A stretch of DNA of 64,000 nucleotides from Blasia pusilla (lineage: Eukaryota; Marchantiophyta; Marchantiopsida; Blasiales): assembly GCA_050084515.1 (NCBI GenBank), contig CM114271.1, positions 53,320,001 through 53,384,000 on the forward strand, in the 5' to 3' direction. Position 1 is the stretch's first letter. Each line of letters opens with the position of its first letter. Below the pieces are notes generated by a model. It was given only the letters and a program-made list of their open reading frames with translations, made no database searches and was not told the origin of the DNA. This document shows positions 32,180 to 43,625 of the stretch, piece after piece. The position numbers and the translations under genes are program-made.

Positions 32180-32629
32180 TGTTGGATTCTCAACATCCAC
32201 TTCTCTCAACACCATTAATCCGATCGGCCCCCTTGTATGAGGAGAAGTCTAGATTGATGGTTCTGACTTAGACGTCGGAGGAGTCATAGTAATATGAAGT
32301 AGGTGGTTTATGGAGTAGCGTTATTAGGGTTATCTAACCCTATATTGCATCAGGGTGCGGGGCACTCTGATACGTCGCGGGGATCCAAGACGCAGCCCTT
32401 GGAAAAAAAATTCTATAAATAGAAACGAAGAAAAATAGGAAAAAACCCTAGTTTCCAAAGTAATGAAATAGTCGGGAGCCGTAGCGGTAGCGCATTCTTG
32501 TTTGTCGAGTTATCTCCATATTCAAGTTCCATCGAAGCTCTTCTATGAGCACACGGACGGACTAGGCCACTTTGTATCTCCAAGATTTGTAAAAATTTCA
32601 GTGATTTCCTCACATTTTGTTTTCTCATA
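32180..32629 (+). repeat. Solo LTR of copia1 family with TSD gaaga
   Basis: 450 bases from TGTTGGATTCTC to TTTTCTCATA, flanked by gaaga at 32175-32179 and 32630-32634. Opposite in orientation to the full copia1 at 33729. Removing it joins CFE to EAS in the Helitron frame, the usual CLEEAS-type motif. Confidence 0.88.
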
Positions 32630-32634
32630 GAAGA

Positions 32635-33723
32635 AGCTTCTACGGTCTGTACGAGTTCTTCACTTTTTTGTCCATTTGCAATTATTCTAGCTTACAACAT
32701 ACTTGCTCAACCTGCTATAGTATGGAGTCAATTCCTGGTTTGAATGGTAGAAGATCCTTTATATGAAGGAAGTCAGGTAAGAGATAGGCCTTATTAAATA
32801 GTTTTTTCTTACTAGCCTTTACAAGGGTTTTGTACGCCCATAAAATGAGCCTCCCAAAGGGTATTGACGGATACATAAGCCTTCAAAAAAGAATTTATAA
32901 CTACCACTCCTTACATTATTTTTTTTCTTCTTGATAATACCTTCTATTAAGTAATAAAGAAAGTAACCATATTTTGGATATTTTTTAGAACTCTTTTATT
33001 GGAGAAAATAGGAATAGGAATTCCTTATCTTCCTATTGATGATGTTATCATTAATGCTACACTTTTGGAGACTAACTAACTTTCCTAACATGCCTAAAGC
33101 TTATTCCAAAAGCGTTTATTCACATCCATATTTGGAGGAACAATAGCTATTATATCATGCGAAAGAATTATTTATTGAGTGAGAAGCATGTCTAAATGAA
33201 GGACTTGTAATTTGGGATGCTAGACTTCGTGACCTCCACTAATATGCTTAAATGCTCCACCATCTTCAAAAGTGTTTTTTTCATCCATCGTCCAAGTGGA
33301 ACAAGAAAGACATTTTAAAAGAATCTTCTCCTTACAAGTGTAAGAAATACAAGAGGTATAGCTTTGGCTATACCATGATCTGCACTAGTCACACTATTTT
33401 GAGACAGAGGATGTATTTCATACTCACGCTTCAACATCCTCATTAATTTCCATGAGAGCTCTATTTGGAAGAAAGTGTCGTTAGCCGCTTTACGTCCAAT
33501 TTTGTCTATATATAAAACTTAAGTATTCCAAGTATCACAACTTTTAGTTTATGAATGGATAGTGATGGAGCACGCTTAGTCCGTGATGAAATCCTCATTA
33601 TATGGGACGAAGTAACTATGGCTCATCGTAATGCATTTAAGGCCGTGAAACACGCATTAGAAGATGCCTTGGAGTTTTCTCTCAAGATCTACAACAACTA
33701 CCATTTGGTAGAAAACTCATGAC
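32635..33723 (+). pseudogene. Helitron RepHel fragment 4 (helicase start)
   Basis: PIF1-type helicase motifs: FIHRPSGTRKTF near 33280-33320 stands where Walker A (GPGGTGKT) is expected, with altered Gly residues. Then come RFNILINFHESSI and DEVTMAHRNAFKAVKHALED. Helicase activity would unwind DNA during rolling-circle transposition. Frame broken. Confidence 0.75.
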
Positions 33724-33728
33724 ATTTG

Positions 33729-34154
33729 TGTGAGAAAACAGAAAGTGACAAAATCACTAAAATCTTTACATCACTTAGAGATACAAAGTGGCCTAGCTTG
33801 TCCGTGCGCTCACAGAAGAGCTTCGATGGAACCTGAACATGGAGATAACTCGACATACGAGAATATCCTATCGCTGCGGCTCCCGACTATTTCACTACTC
33901 GGGAAAACTATGGTTTTTACCTATTTTTCTTCATTTCTATTAATAGAAATGAAGAAATTTGCATCAGGGTGCCCCGCACCCTGATGCAATATAGGGTTAG
34001 ATAATCCTAGTACCGCTACTCCGTAAACCACCTACGTCATATTACTATGACTCCTTCGACATCTAAGTCGAAACCATCAATCTAGGCTTCTCCTCATACA
34101 AGGGGGCCGATCAGATTAATGGTGCTCAAAGGAGTGGATATTAAGAATCCAAAA
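33729..34154 (-). repeat. 3' LTR of copia1
   Basis: 426 bases. Contains a near-perfect hairpin, GCATCAGGGTGC and GCACCCTGATGC around a 3-base loop, at 33961-33987. The run of seven C on the plus strand at 34155-34161 is the polypurine tract (minus strand). Confidence 0.88.
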
Positions 34155-34189
34155 CCCCCCCTCAATATCCACTCTCATATGGACTACTG

Positions 34190-36390
34190 TCTTGGAACTT
34201 GGACATGTCGGTGAAGCTGATCTCCGCTCAAAGCTCTCGTGAAGATTTCTGCACAGTTATCCTCTGTTGGACAATAGACTAACTTCAAAACCTCTCTCTC
34301 GATCAATTCACGAACAAAATGATACTGGATCTCTATGTGCTTCGTAAGAGCATGAAACATAAGATTATATGCTATGAAAATTCAACTCTGATTGTCACAC
34401 CACATTAGAGTAGCACTTTCTGGTGCTTCTCCTATGTCCTCCAATATCCATCTCAACCATACTGCTTCACAAGAAGCATAACAAGCCGTCTTGTACTCTG
34501 CCTGGGTAGAAGAAAGAGCCATTGTAGGTTGCTTCTTGCTGACCCATGACACCACACATGATCCTACCAAGAAGCAATAACCTGAAACTGATCTTGGAGA
34601 ATCTGAATCTCCTGCCCAATCCGAGTCACAAAAACCTATCATTTCCGTCTCTGCTCCATAGGTGATGCCGTACTCGATACTGCCTTTGATGTACTTCCAC
34701 ACACGTATCCCTGCCTTCCAATGGTTCTCACAAGGCTTAGTTGAGAACCTACTCAACACTCCCACAACGAAGCTAATGTCTGGTCTAGTGTTACACAAAA
34801 ATATCAAACTGCCTACAAGCTTTCTGTACAACTTTTTATCTACCAATGGTGAAATATCCTCCATCAAGAGTTTCAACTCTACCTCTATTGGCGAGACCAC
34901 TGCCTTATACTCGGTCATCCCGAATGCCTTCAAGATTTCTCTAGCATACTTTTGCTGAGAGAGAAAAATAGAATCTGATTGTTGCCAAATCTTCAGCCCT
35001 ATAAAGTAGTGCAAAAGACCTAAATCTGACATTTCAAACTCAGATTTCAATACTCCCTTCATTTCCTCTATTTTATTACTGTGGTCTCTTGTGATGATCA
35101 ACATATACATCCCATCTTCGCAAAACACATACAAATTTGCTTGTGACGGACTCTTGATGAGACCCTTCTCTTGGAAGAATGTATCTATTCGTTGATACCA
35201 TACCCTTGGCGCTTGCTTCAACCCATATAATACTCGATGAAGTAAACACACTTTCTCTTCTGATCCGGGTGCCTCAAAATGTAATGGTTGAGATACATAC
35301 ACCTCCTTCTTGAGACTCCCGTTCAGAAAGGCAAACTTCACATTGTATTGGTATACAGGCCAATGTCTTGTTCCTGCAACCGCTAGAACAATTCGAATGG
35401 TTGTCATCCTTGCAATGGAGCAAAAGTCTCATAGTAGTCAAAACCTTCAATTTGTGAGCATCCTTGTGCAACCAACCTTGCTTTGAATTTATCCAATGTA
35501 CCGTCCGACTTGTACTTGGTCTTGTACACCCACTTGGTGCGTATTATCTTCCTGTCCTTTGGCTTCTCAACCAAAATCCAAGTTTTATTTCTCTGAATAG
35601 CGTCCATCTCCATTTGCATGGCCTCTCTCCATTGAGGATGAGCAAGGGCCTCATCTAAGCATGATGGCTCTTCCACCTTCAAGACCTCTGTCATTAAGGC
35701 CATGTTGACAAGATGTACGGAAGCTCTATTCTGCTCCTCTAGTCTCTTGGATCTCCTTGGATGTGTAGCAACTTCATCAGTTGCTGGTGGATCCTTACCA
35801 TCCAAGAGCTACTTTATCCACTTAGGGTATGACGACCGTAGTGGAAGAGTAGGCTGCTCTTTGTAATCATCTCCAAATTCTTCTTCTTGATGATCTGGTG
35901 TAAACATTGGTGGTGTGCTCTGGTGGGTTATCTCTTCGTTTGATGATAATGTGGACGGATCACTGATATCCGCCACTTGACGAGGTTGTTCTTGGAACAC
36001 CACATCACGACTCATAAGCATCTTCTTTGCCTCAAGACACCATAGGCGATAAGCTTTAGACTCATCACTATATTCCATAAAGATGCACTTCCTACTCTTG
36101 GACTCCAACTTGGTCCTGGATGCTTCAGGAATATGTACAAAGCACTCACTACCAAAAGTCCTGAAATGTTGGACTGATGGTACCTTACCTGAGTATGATT
36201 GATGAGGAGTCATGCCTTGCACTAACTTGGTAGCACTTCTATTTAGGATGTAAACGGCGGTATTAACAGCTTCAGCCCAAAATCCTTCTGTCAAACCTTT
36301 TGCTTTCATCATACATGTTGCCATCTCCATCACTGTATGGTTTCGACGCTCAACAACTCCATTTTGTTGTGGTGTATGTGTCGTGGTTAA
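34190..36390 (-). pseudogene. Copia1 reverse transcriptase and RNase H
   Basis: Linker WAEAVNTAVYILNRSATK and RCIFMEYSDESKAYRLW, then RT: WREAMQMEMDAIQRNKTW, TKWVYKTKYKSDG, KARLVAQGCSQIEGFDY, FLNGSLKKEVYVSQP and RVLYGLKQAPRVWY. The active site should read YVDD, but the copy has GMYMLIITRD, a 9-base in-frame loss of the Val-Asp-Asp codons. RNase H follows (SGYCFLVGSCVVSW, LSSTQAEYKTACYA, LMWCDNQS) and its tail is traced to about 34190. It would copy the element RNA but cannot in this copy. Confidence 0.88.
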
Positions 36391-37256
36391 TTATCGCTTG
36401 ATTCCATGCTCCCCCAAATATTTGTTGAATTCTGTTGATAAGAATTCTTCTCCTCGATCGGTGCGAAGCTTCTGTACCTTCTTTCCTATCTCATTCTCAA
36501 CCAGCTTGTGCCATACTTTAAATTTTCCAAAAACACTTGCCTTATCACGAATGAAATACACCCACATCTTCCTACTATAATCGTCGACAACTAAAAAGAA
36601 GTAGGAAGAACCACCTAATGCCACTGTTCTCATTTTACCATAGAGGTCAGCTCTAGAGGAGCCTTTGTTCTATTTCTTGACTCTTGTGGAAATGGTTGTC
36701 GGTGTTGCTTGCCCATCATACAAGCTTCACATGTATCCGACACTCCAGAAATTGTTGGTAAATCAACAACCATGCCAGATTTCTGCATCTAACTTAGTAA
36801 GGGAAAGCTTAGGTGACCAGATCTTTCATGCCACAACTTACTACTACTAAGATATGTACCTACACTTGTCGTGAAAGCATATAACTCGTAGATATTTCCA
36901 CGTTATATACCTTCACCCACTACTTTCCCATTGGCATCCTCAATGATTGCTCCAGTTTTCTTGAAACGAACTTCTAGGTCACGATCACATAATACTCCTA
37001 CTGAAATCAAATTTCGCTTAAACTCTGGTACGTACAGTACATCAGTTAACTTCTTTTCATCTCCTTTTTGTGAGACTAAAGAAATTGTGCCTTTCCCTTC
37101 TACAGGGCACTTTGCATTATTTCCAACAATAACAACGATGGGCTCCTATAGAGGCTATAAGGAGCTATACCAATCCTTATGATTGGTCATATGCCTAGAT
37201 GCTCCGCTATCGAGCACCCATGCATCTTCACTCTTTGACTTAGTGGAATGTTCTAC
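36391..37256 (-). pseudogene. Copia1 protease end, pre-integrase and integrase
   Basis: AWVLDSGAS near 37195-37230 is the protease active site, intact. A zinc-binding stretch (HERSGHLS, CEACMMGKQHR) follows near 36700-36850, then the integrase core SSYFFLVVDDYSRKMWVYF and LRTDRGEEFLSTEFN. Frames change several times. Integrase would insert the DNA copy. Confidence 0.8.
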
Positions 37257-38212
37257 CTATGTGCAAAACTCTTCGATTGCTATCCCAGCATCTACTTCAT
37301 GTTCTCCTAGTTCTACAAAATTTCCAGACTCATTCTTAGGTCTTAAATAACCGTTCTTCTCATCCTGACTCCTCTTTCTACAATCTTTGATAAAATGACC
37401 TAGCTTACCACAATAAAAGCATTTGAAGGCTTTCCTTGGAAATTTCTTCTTGACATTTGAACTGTAATCCTGATTTCTACCTCTCTGTACGTTGGCAGTA
37501 AATGCTGCATCACTTCCCTCTCTTGCTTTGAAGCGCATTTCCTTTTCTACCAACATTGCACTAAATTTTCAAAAGTAAGCGGCATGGGTCTTACTTGAGT
37601 ATTCAATGCAGTGACCAAACTGTCATACCTTGGAGGCAAAATCCTTATGCACCGACGTGCCAAATCTTCGCTAGACTTTGAAATTCCTACAGACGCTATC
37701 TGATCTTGAAGATTCTTGATCCTTGTCAAAAATTGCTCCGCGCTTTCTCCTTCTGAAAATTTCTCGGACGTAAGCTGATTCTCCAGATTTTGAATCCAAG
37801 TCTCATTCCTCGTTTCATACTGATTCTTCATAATGTTCCACGCCTCAGCAGCAGTGGTTGTATGTTGAATCAGAGTCATGACAGAATCAGTTACATTCGT
37901 GACAATCGCATATAGAGCATCAGCGTTTCAGCGTTTCGATGCCATCAATGCAACAGGATCGATATCCCCAGATGAAGATGAACATGCAGAACTCAAAGTA
38001 GCTTGTGGATTCTAATTGACCCTTGTGGCCGTCTCCCAGATCTCAAATGATTCAAGGACAGTTCTCATTTTAAACTTCCACAATGTATAGTTAGACCCAT
38101 CTAACTTCCCTTCATCCAGCAGAGGAGTGCGAGTACGAACTGACAAAGAAGTAGCCATCTCTCAAGATTTTGTGCAAACACTCTAGATCGCCAGATACAA
38201 AATATTGGAAAA
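37257..38212 (-). pseudogene. Copia1 gag
   Basis: Gag helices TTAAEAWNIMKNQYETR and EGESAEQFLTRIKNLQDQ with CIRILPPRYDSLVTAL, and the zinc knuckle CFYCGKLGHFIKDC. The two main open parts overlap by a few bases in different frames near 37550. The start region (about 37880-38160) contains stops. Confidence 0.8.
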
Positions 38213-38230
38213 CCTATTGTTATGATACCA
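38213..38230 (-). other. Primer-binding site of copia1
   Basis: Minus strand TGGTATCATAACAATAGG immediately follows the 5' LTR. The first eight bases match the complement of the initiator tRNA-Met 3' end. Confidence 0.8.
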
Positions 38231-38626
38231 TATGAGAAAACAGAAAGTGACGAAATTACTGAAGTCTTTACATAACTTAGAGATACAAAGTGGCCTAGCC
38301 CGTCCGTGCGCTCATAGAAGAGCTTCGATGGAACCTGAACATGGAGATAACTCGACATACGAGAATACCCTACTGTTGCGGCTCCCGACTATTTCACTGC
38401 TCGGGAAAACTAGGGTTTTTACCTATTTTTCTTCGTTTCTATTAATAGAAAAAATTTGCAATATAGGGTTAGATAATCCTAGTATCGCTACTCCGTAAAC
38501 CACCTACGTCATATTACTATGACTCCTTTGACGTCTAAGTCGAAACCATCAATCTAGGCTTCTCCTCATACAAGGGGGCCGATCAGATTAATGTTGCTCA
38601 GAGGAATGGATGTTGACAATCCAACA
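38231..38626 (-). repeat. 5' LTR of copia1
   Basis: 396 bases, about 30 shorter than the 3' LTR because the whole hairpin (33961-33987 equivalent) is missing between two short tgca repeats. Confidence 0.88.
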
Positions 38627-38631
38627 ATTTG

Positions 38632-39189
38632 ATGGTGACTTTTATCAAGTGTTGCATATCGTTTGTCATGGGAATTGGCCGAAAATCATCCAAGCCATTA
38701 TAAGGAGATTATCTCTTAATTTGGTCTAATGTAAAGGTCATGAAATTCACAACAAATATGCGAGTTCAAAGGTTGGAAGGTGATTTGTAGGTTGAACAAC
38801 AAGCTTTTGCTTATTGGTAATTGGAAGTGGGCGAGGTTCGTGTACCTTTGCACCCTCATTTGGGAGGAGACTTTATATGATCACTATCTAAAACTGCTAC
38901 TAGTAGTAATAGGATATGCGATCTTATTGATTTGATCTATGGCAATGCTTCTAGCCGATTTCATGACGTTGATTTCTTGAGAGATACAACTATTTTGACA
39001 CCAAGAAATAGAGATATTGATGAGATAAATGTAGATGTTATGTCTAGGTTTCATAGAGAGATAATCCTTTTAACTAGCTGATTTTATTTTTGGAACTTTT
39101 TTTTTGAAAGTTTGTACACTAATATGATTGTTTCTCACTGATTCATTACATATTATGCACAAGAGCATATTTACCTTAACGTCAACTCT
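38632..39189 (+). pseudogene. Helitron RepHel fragment 5 (helicase)
   Basis: FDGDFYQVLHIVCHG equals the GGDFRQVLPV motif of PIF1-type helicases. Later ICDLIDLIYGNAS and FLRDTTILTPRNRDIDEIN match the helicase block with LAPxNxxVxxIN. It joins fragment 4 across the atttg site. Confidence 0.8.
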
Positions 39190-39197
39190 ATTCCAAA

Positions 39198-39838
39198 CAA
39201 GGTTTTACATGGAAAAATTCCATGTCTACAGACTTATGTCCATCCCTAAGATAGACATGTTTGTACGGGCCTCGGTTTTCATCGCCCATCTTGCCTGTAG
39301 CGTAGACTCGAGATCAGCCAACTTGCACTTTTGATCTAGCAAGCCGTCGCTTGTTTTTGCCTCTTGTTTTGTAGCCCACATTGAGCCTTTTCTTGACTCA
39401 TAAAGACCTCTATTGAGCCCACGTCTGGTCGGCATCCAGCTTGTTGGACCTATATCGGAACCACTTGGCCATTATAGACCCGGGCTCAACCACTGACAAC
39501 TAGCTCACACCTAGTTCAAGGCCCACTTGTTCATGCCACCTGTTGGGTAGTGTTCATTGAGCTTGTTGAGGCTCACATTGAACCTGGGCATGGCCTACAT
39601 CGGCCCACGATAGGCCCATGCAAGGCCCACATTGGTCAGCATTGGGTCCGCACGAGATGGGATTGGTGCGGGCCTACCAAGGGCTCATCATAGCCCTCAC
39701 ATCCGTTCAATCCCCACCCGCATCTATTCCGGCATAGGGAAGTGGATACCCAAATTAATCCGGACAGAGGACCCATTGGCATGTCCATCCCATGGACATG
39801 CCAAATGGGATGAACAAGCCCGTTTTCGTGCAACCTTA
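39198..39838. mobile_element. hAT-type non-autonomous element in the Helitron
   Basis: 641 bases with ends CAAGGTTTTACATGG and, from the other strand, TAAGGTTGCACGAAAAC. Flanks attccaaa (39190-39197) and attctaaa (39839-39846) are an 8-bp duplication with one change. The inside has gggcc-rich sequence shared with 59308-59754 and 60169-60497. No transposase frame. Confidence 0.75.
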
Positions 39839-39846
39839 ATTCTAAA

Positions 39847-40310
39847 TGAGGGGATGAGCTATATCTTTCCATTCAACATATGATTTCCTTTTTTACTATG
39901 TCTGTATCATTTGTGTATGAAGATTGGTGCTACCAAGCATACTCTGACTCTCATGAATGGGTCACGTAGACAAGAAAAAAGTACTAGATTGGTGATTTGT
40001 GGATGTATGCAACATTGCATAGATGTTGAAATTAGTATAAAGAAGAATATTTGAGATCAACTTTTTATTCCATGTATGCCATTAATTGCATCAAATTGTG
40101 GTTTGCCATTTGATTTACATAGTTTTCAATGCCTTATTTGACCAACTTTTGCGACGACTATTATTAAGTCTCAAGGTCAAACTTTGCAAAAGGTTGGCGT
40201 TTATTTGCCTCATGGTCAATTTACAAGGCATTATCATTAGAAGCATTGAACATTCAAATAAGAAAGTTGACTACATGCAAAATATAGTGTATACATAAAT
40301 ACTAGGATTA
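39847..40310 (+). pseudogene. Helitron RepHel fragment 6 (C-terminus)
   Basis: LMNGSR near 39950 (LxNGTRL motif), FIPCMPLIASN near 40070 (FIPRIPLxPS) and TIIKSQGQTLQKVGVYLPHG near 40150-40220 (INKSQGQTLxxVGVYLPxPVF) are the last conserved helicase motifs. The protein end is at about 40290. No hairpin plus CTRR terminus was found just downstream. Confidence 0.8.
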
Positions 40311-43300
40311 AATAAAACTTGCAATTATATTACATGCACCTTAGTAGTAAGTGCATCATAAGAATGCAAATGAGAGGCAAGAGCAATGAGATCCTCTTGA
40401 TTAGGATCTTCTAATTCTCCAAGGGCTCCAAACGAGATAATTGGACGACTCCCTTATGATGGTCCGATCTGCTCATCCATAGGGCAACATGCCACCAAGA
40501 CACTCGTTGATAGGACGTGATCAACAATGCCATTAATGATAATACTGGCATTGCCTTCCCTCATACACCACAACTCCATCATGTAGCCGAGCAAGTGGCA
40601 CAAATCCCACCACATGGCGCATTTAGGATTTAAGGAAAAGATCCCATCAAACGCCCCCACCTGAGCACGAATTGCATGTCTATAGCCCTTAGCACTTCAC
40701 CTCTCCTGTGCATCACATGGGAACTTTATTAGTATAAGTGTAACGTGTATACAAGGGACCGTCATTTGTGTTGTCTAAACTTTTAAAATAAGAACTAATT
40801 GCATTCTTGCCATCAAAACAAAAAAAAATCCAATTAGAGAGATAAGATGTCATCCTATTTGAAATGTGCAACAAATTCTGATTTTAATTTTCTTAAGGCA
40901 TTTGAAGAAAAAAATTCTACCAAAGAATAAATGATTTTTTTCCTTATCTTTGCGTTTGTTTACTTTGAAATTTTAAACTTTCGTCGCAATTCACACAAGT
41001 TTTTCCCCATTATGAAAAAATAAACTCTTCTTAAGTTTGATATCGAAGTCCATTAAAACTTGTGAAATAATTTGGATATGAATACTAATGTGTCATAAAA
41101 ACAAGGATTCCTTAGGCTCGATGATTCAAAGTTGAAAAAAAAAAGATCTATTTCATAATCAATGAAATTCAATACTCATTAAAATAAGGATGACTATTAC
41201 TAATTAACCAAAAAATGGATTAATCCCGATCCATACAAGGTTTCTTGCAAATTTATACAACAAGACTAAAGTATACTCAAAGAAAATTGAGAGAAGAAAA
41301 CATATATCATGTATTAAATAGTCCTCAAATTTGAATTCAAATACTTTTTTCAAATGAAGAGCTTTTAGAAAATCACTAATTTGCCTAGTTTTCCATTTGT
41401 AGAGTGTAATATGCCTTGCATAAATTATGCATAAGTTGGCTCGGGTCCCTTCTTCATTTCATATTTATAGACTATGCATAAGTTGCCTAGGGCCCATAAA
41501 TTACATTATATTCATTTTTCATATACAAAATTTTTGAATAGAAAAGTTAAAGTTAAAATTTATTGAAAATTTCAAGGACATATGTAAATAATGACTATTC
41601 AGTAAATTCATTTTGGAAGTGAAGGTTTAAAAGATATTTCAAATATTTATTTCTTGACTTTAATGGTTTTTTTCAGCAAGACTTAAGATTATAAATGTTC
41701 CTTCTAAACTTCATTTTTGTAACATGTGCTCAAAAAAATATGGTTACTTATTCTTATCATCAATTATTCGAATATCACCCACCACACTTTAAGCACTAAG
41801 TCTTCTACTTTCCAATTTACTTATGGTCATCATGGCTCAACTCCAACAAAATGGTTGATTATCCCTAAATTAAGAGGAAAAAACATTCCTAACTATCTAT
41901 TTATACATGTCTTCCGTACGGTACTAGGTCAGAGCAACACCAATTATGTCAATACTCATTCACCATAGTTTGTGATCAATTTTTCTACACAATGCAACAC
42001 CCATATCTTGTATTTTGGAATATACTACATTCTCAACAATATCTTCCAACACTTATGTCCATGTGATTTTTCCTCATATGTAAGATAAAGTTGTAATGAT
42101 TAGTGAAAATATTTGCTGGTTGACATTTAAATTTTCTAATATTTTAGAAATACTGATGTTAGAGCCTTGGTTTGAGACTGAAAATTTGAAGAAATACCCT
42201 TCAAATTTTGGCATCCTCATGACATTGTCAATGTGGCAACCTTCAAAGAAAAGAGTCAGTTCTGAGATTCTGTATCTATTTCCAAATATGAGTTGAAGAT
42301 AATAAAACTTTGTGGGATAGAAAAATACTTTCCCATTGGACCATAAATGTTTAGTATATTAGGAATCAAGCTGTCACTAATATGATTTTACTATATAGTA
42401 TCATTTTATGGGAATAGATTTGCAATCATACAATAGTTCCATGCTTTGGAATACTCGAGAAATTCCTAAATTATAGCTAAATGAGCATCTCAAATGGTTT
42501 CTTGATTCACATTGGAAACGAAAATTATCACTTGAGATTATGATTATACTGAATTATCAAATTGCATATTTATTATTATTTTTCCAGAAATTTCTTGACT
42601 ATTATTAAAAAATTAGACTTTGCCTCTCTTATTGGCTTCATTACTTTGCTTCCATAAAGTAATAAAAATAATAAATCAATTAAAAGGGAAGGTTTAAGTT
42701 TTTGGATATCAAATGGTGATAAATATATGTTTCCTTGATGATGGAATGCCCAACCAGAAAATTATAGAGGAGCATTTAATTTTATTAAGTTATTTACAAA
42801 ATATTTGGGTTTGATCAACTTTAATCCCTAGAGGCCTCCTGGCCTCGAATGTCAAAAATTGGGTTTCACAATTCTTAGCCGTCAGATTTTTTTTTTAAGC
42901 TTTGAAACAAATACTTTTGGTCAATTTTTTTTAAAGATACCTGCTGCCAATGTTATGGGGTGATTTCAACTTGGACCTCATTACGGCGCCTACATACACT
43001 CCCCATTTCCCCCCTCCATCTAGGTTATCCACGTGTTCACTAATTACTTTCTCTCCTACCTCTCTCAAAGGGCCGTAGATTGGTTTAGCATACCTACACA
43101 ACTTCCCTAAAGGCCTAGCACAGGCTAATAGAGTTGAGAGAAGATCGTCTGCATATGTAGGCGGTCGGCCTCATATGTTGTTACTAGCATGCTCGTCCAC
43201 CTCAGTCAATATGTTTACAATATCCAATTCAAATTCTGTTTAGAACAAGTAATAAATGATGGAAATTTGATAGGAGCCCTCTTAGGTGGGCACAATGACG

Positions 43301-43317
43301 ATGCATCGATGACCATA
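40311..43317. other. AT-rich DNA, nothing recognised
   Basis: Long A/T runs and frequent stops on all frames. It may include the Helitron 3' region, but no terminal hairpin was seen. Confidence 0.4.
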
Positions 43318-43625
43318 TCTTTATATCAAATTTGGATTTAGAGAGGTTTAGGTATGACTATCTCAATACCTGTATTCATAAGACTTTGTTGGAAGTATTT
43401 TTCTTTTTTTGGTAGATATGGAAAACCCACTTGGTGAGAGTAATTAAAGTTAGTGTAGTAGGGTAACTTTATGTCAAATTTGAGCTTGGAGGGCTTGAGG
43501 AGTAACAACCAGATTATATGTTCATGAGACTTTGTCGGTGTTCTAAAGTCAATAGTAATGGTGACTCAAGGAAATTTTCTTTTGTGTAGATATGGAAAAC
43601 CCACTTTGTGAGAGTAATCTAAACC
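43318..43625. repeat. Two diverged direct repeats (~130-150 bp)
   Basis: Blocks at about 43318-43445 and 43471-43622 share tcaaatttg, catgagactttgt and agatatggaaaacccactt followed by gtgagagtaat. Origin unknown. Confidence 0.55.

Larger units (their letters stand above)
33729..38626 (-). mobile_element. Full-length Ty1/copia element copia1 with TSD atttg
   Basis: 4898 bases, TG...CA ends, flanked by atttg at 33724-33728 and 38627-38631. Minus strand: 5' LTR (38626-38231), primer-binding site, gag, protease, integrase, RT, RNase H, purine tract, 3' LTR (34154-33729). Integrase before RT defines copia. The two LTRs are about 93% identical by hand count, so the insertion is not recent. Stops, shifts and a lost RT active site make it dead. 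Confidence 0.92.
25250..40310 (+). mobile_element. Decayed Helitron (Rep/helicase gene) split by five insertions
   Basis: Seven plus-strand fragments in correct order match a plant Helitron RepHel protein, from the N-terminal Cys-rich part to the C-terminal helicase. Removing gypsy C (TSD acatt), a copia2 solo LTR (TSD ttact), a copia1 solo LTR (TSD gaaga), copia1 (TSD atttg) and a hAT-type element (8-bp TSD) makes the fragments continuous. The HUH nuclease motifs could not be found, so part of the Rep domain is deleted. Helitron 5' TC and 3' hairpin-CTRR ends were not located. Confidence 0.85.
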
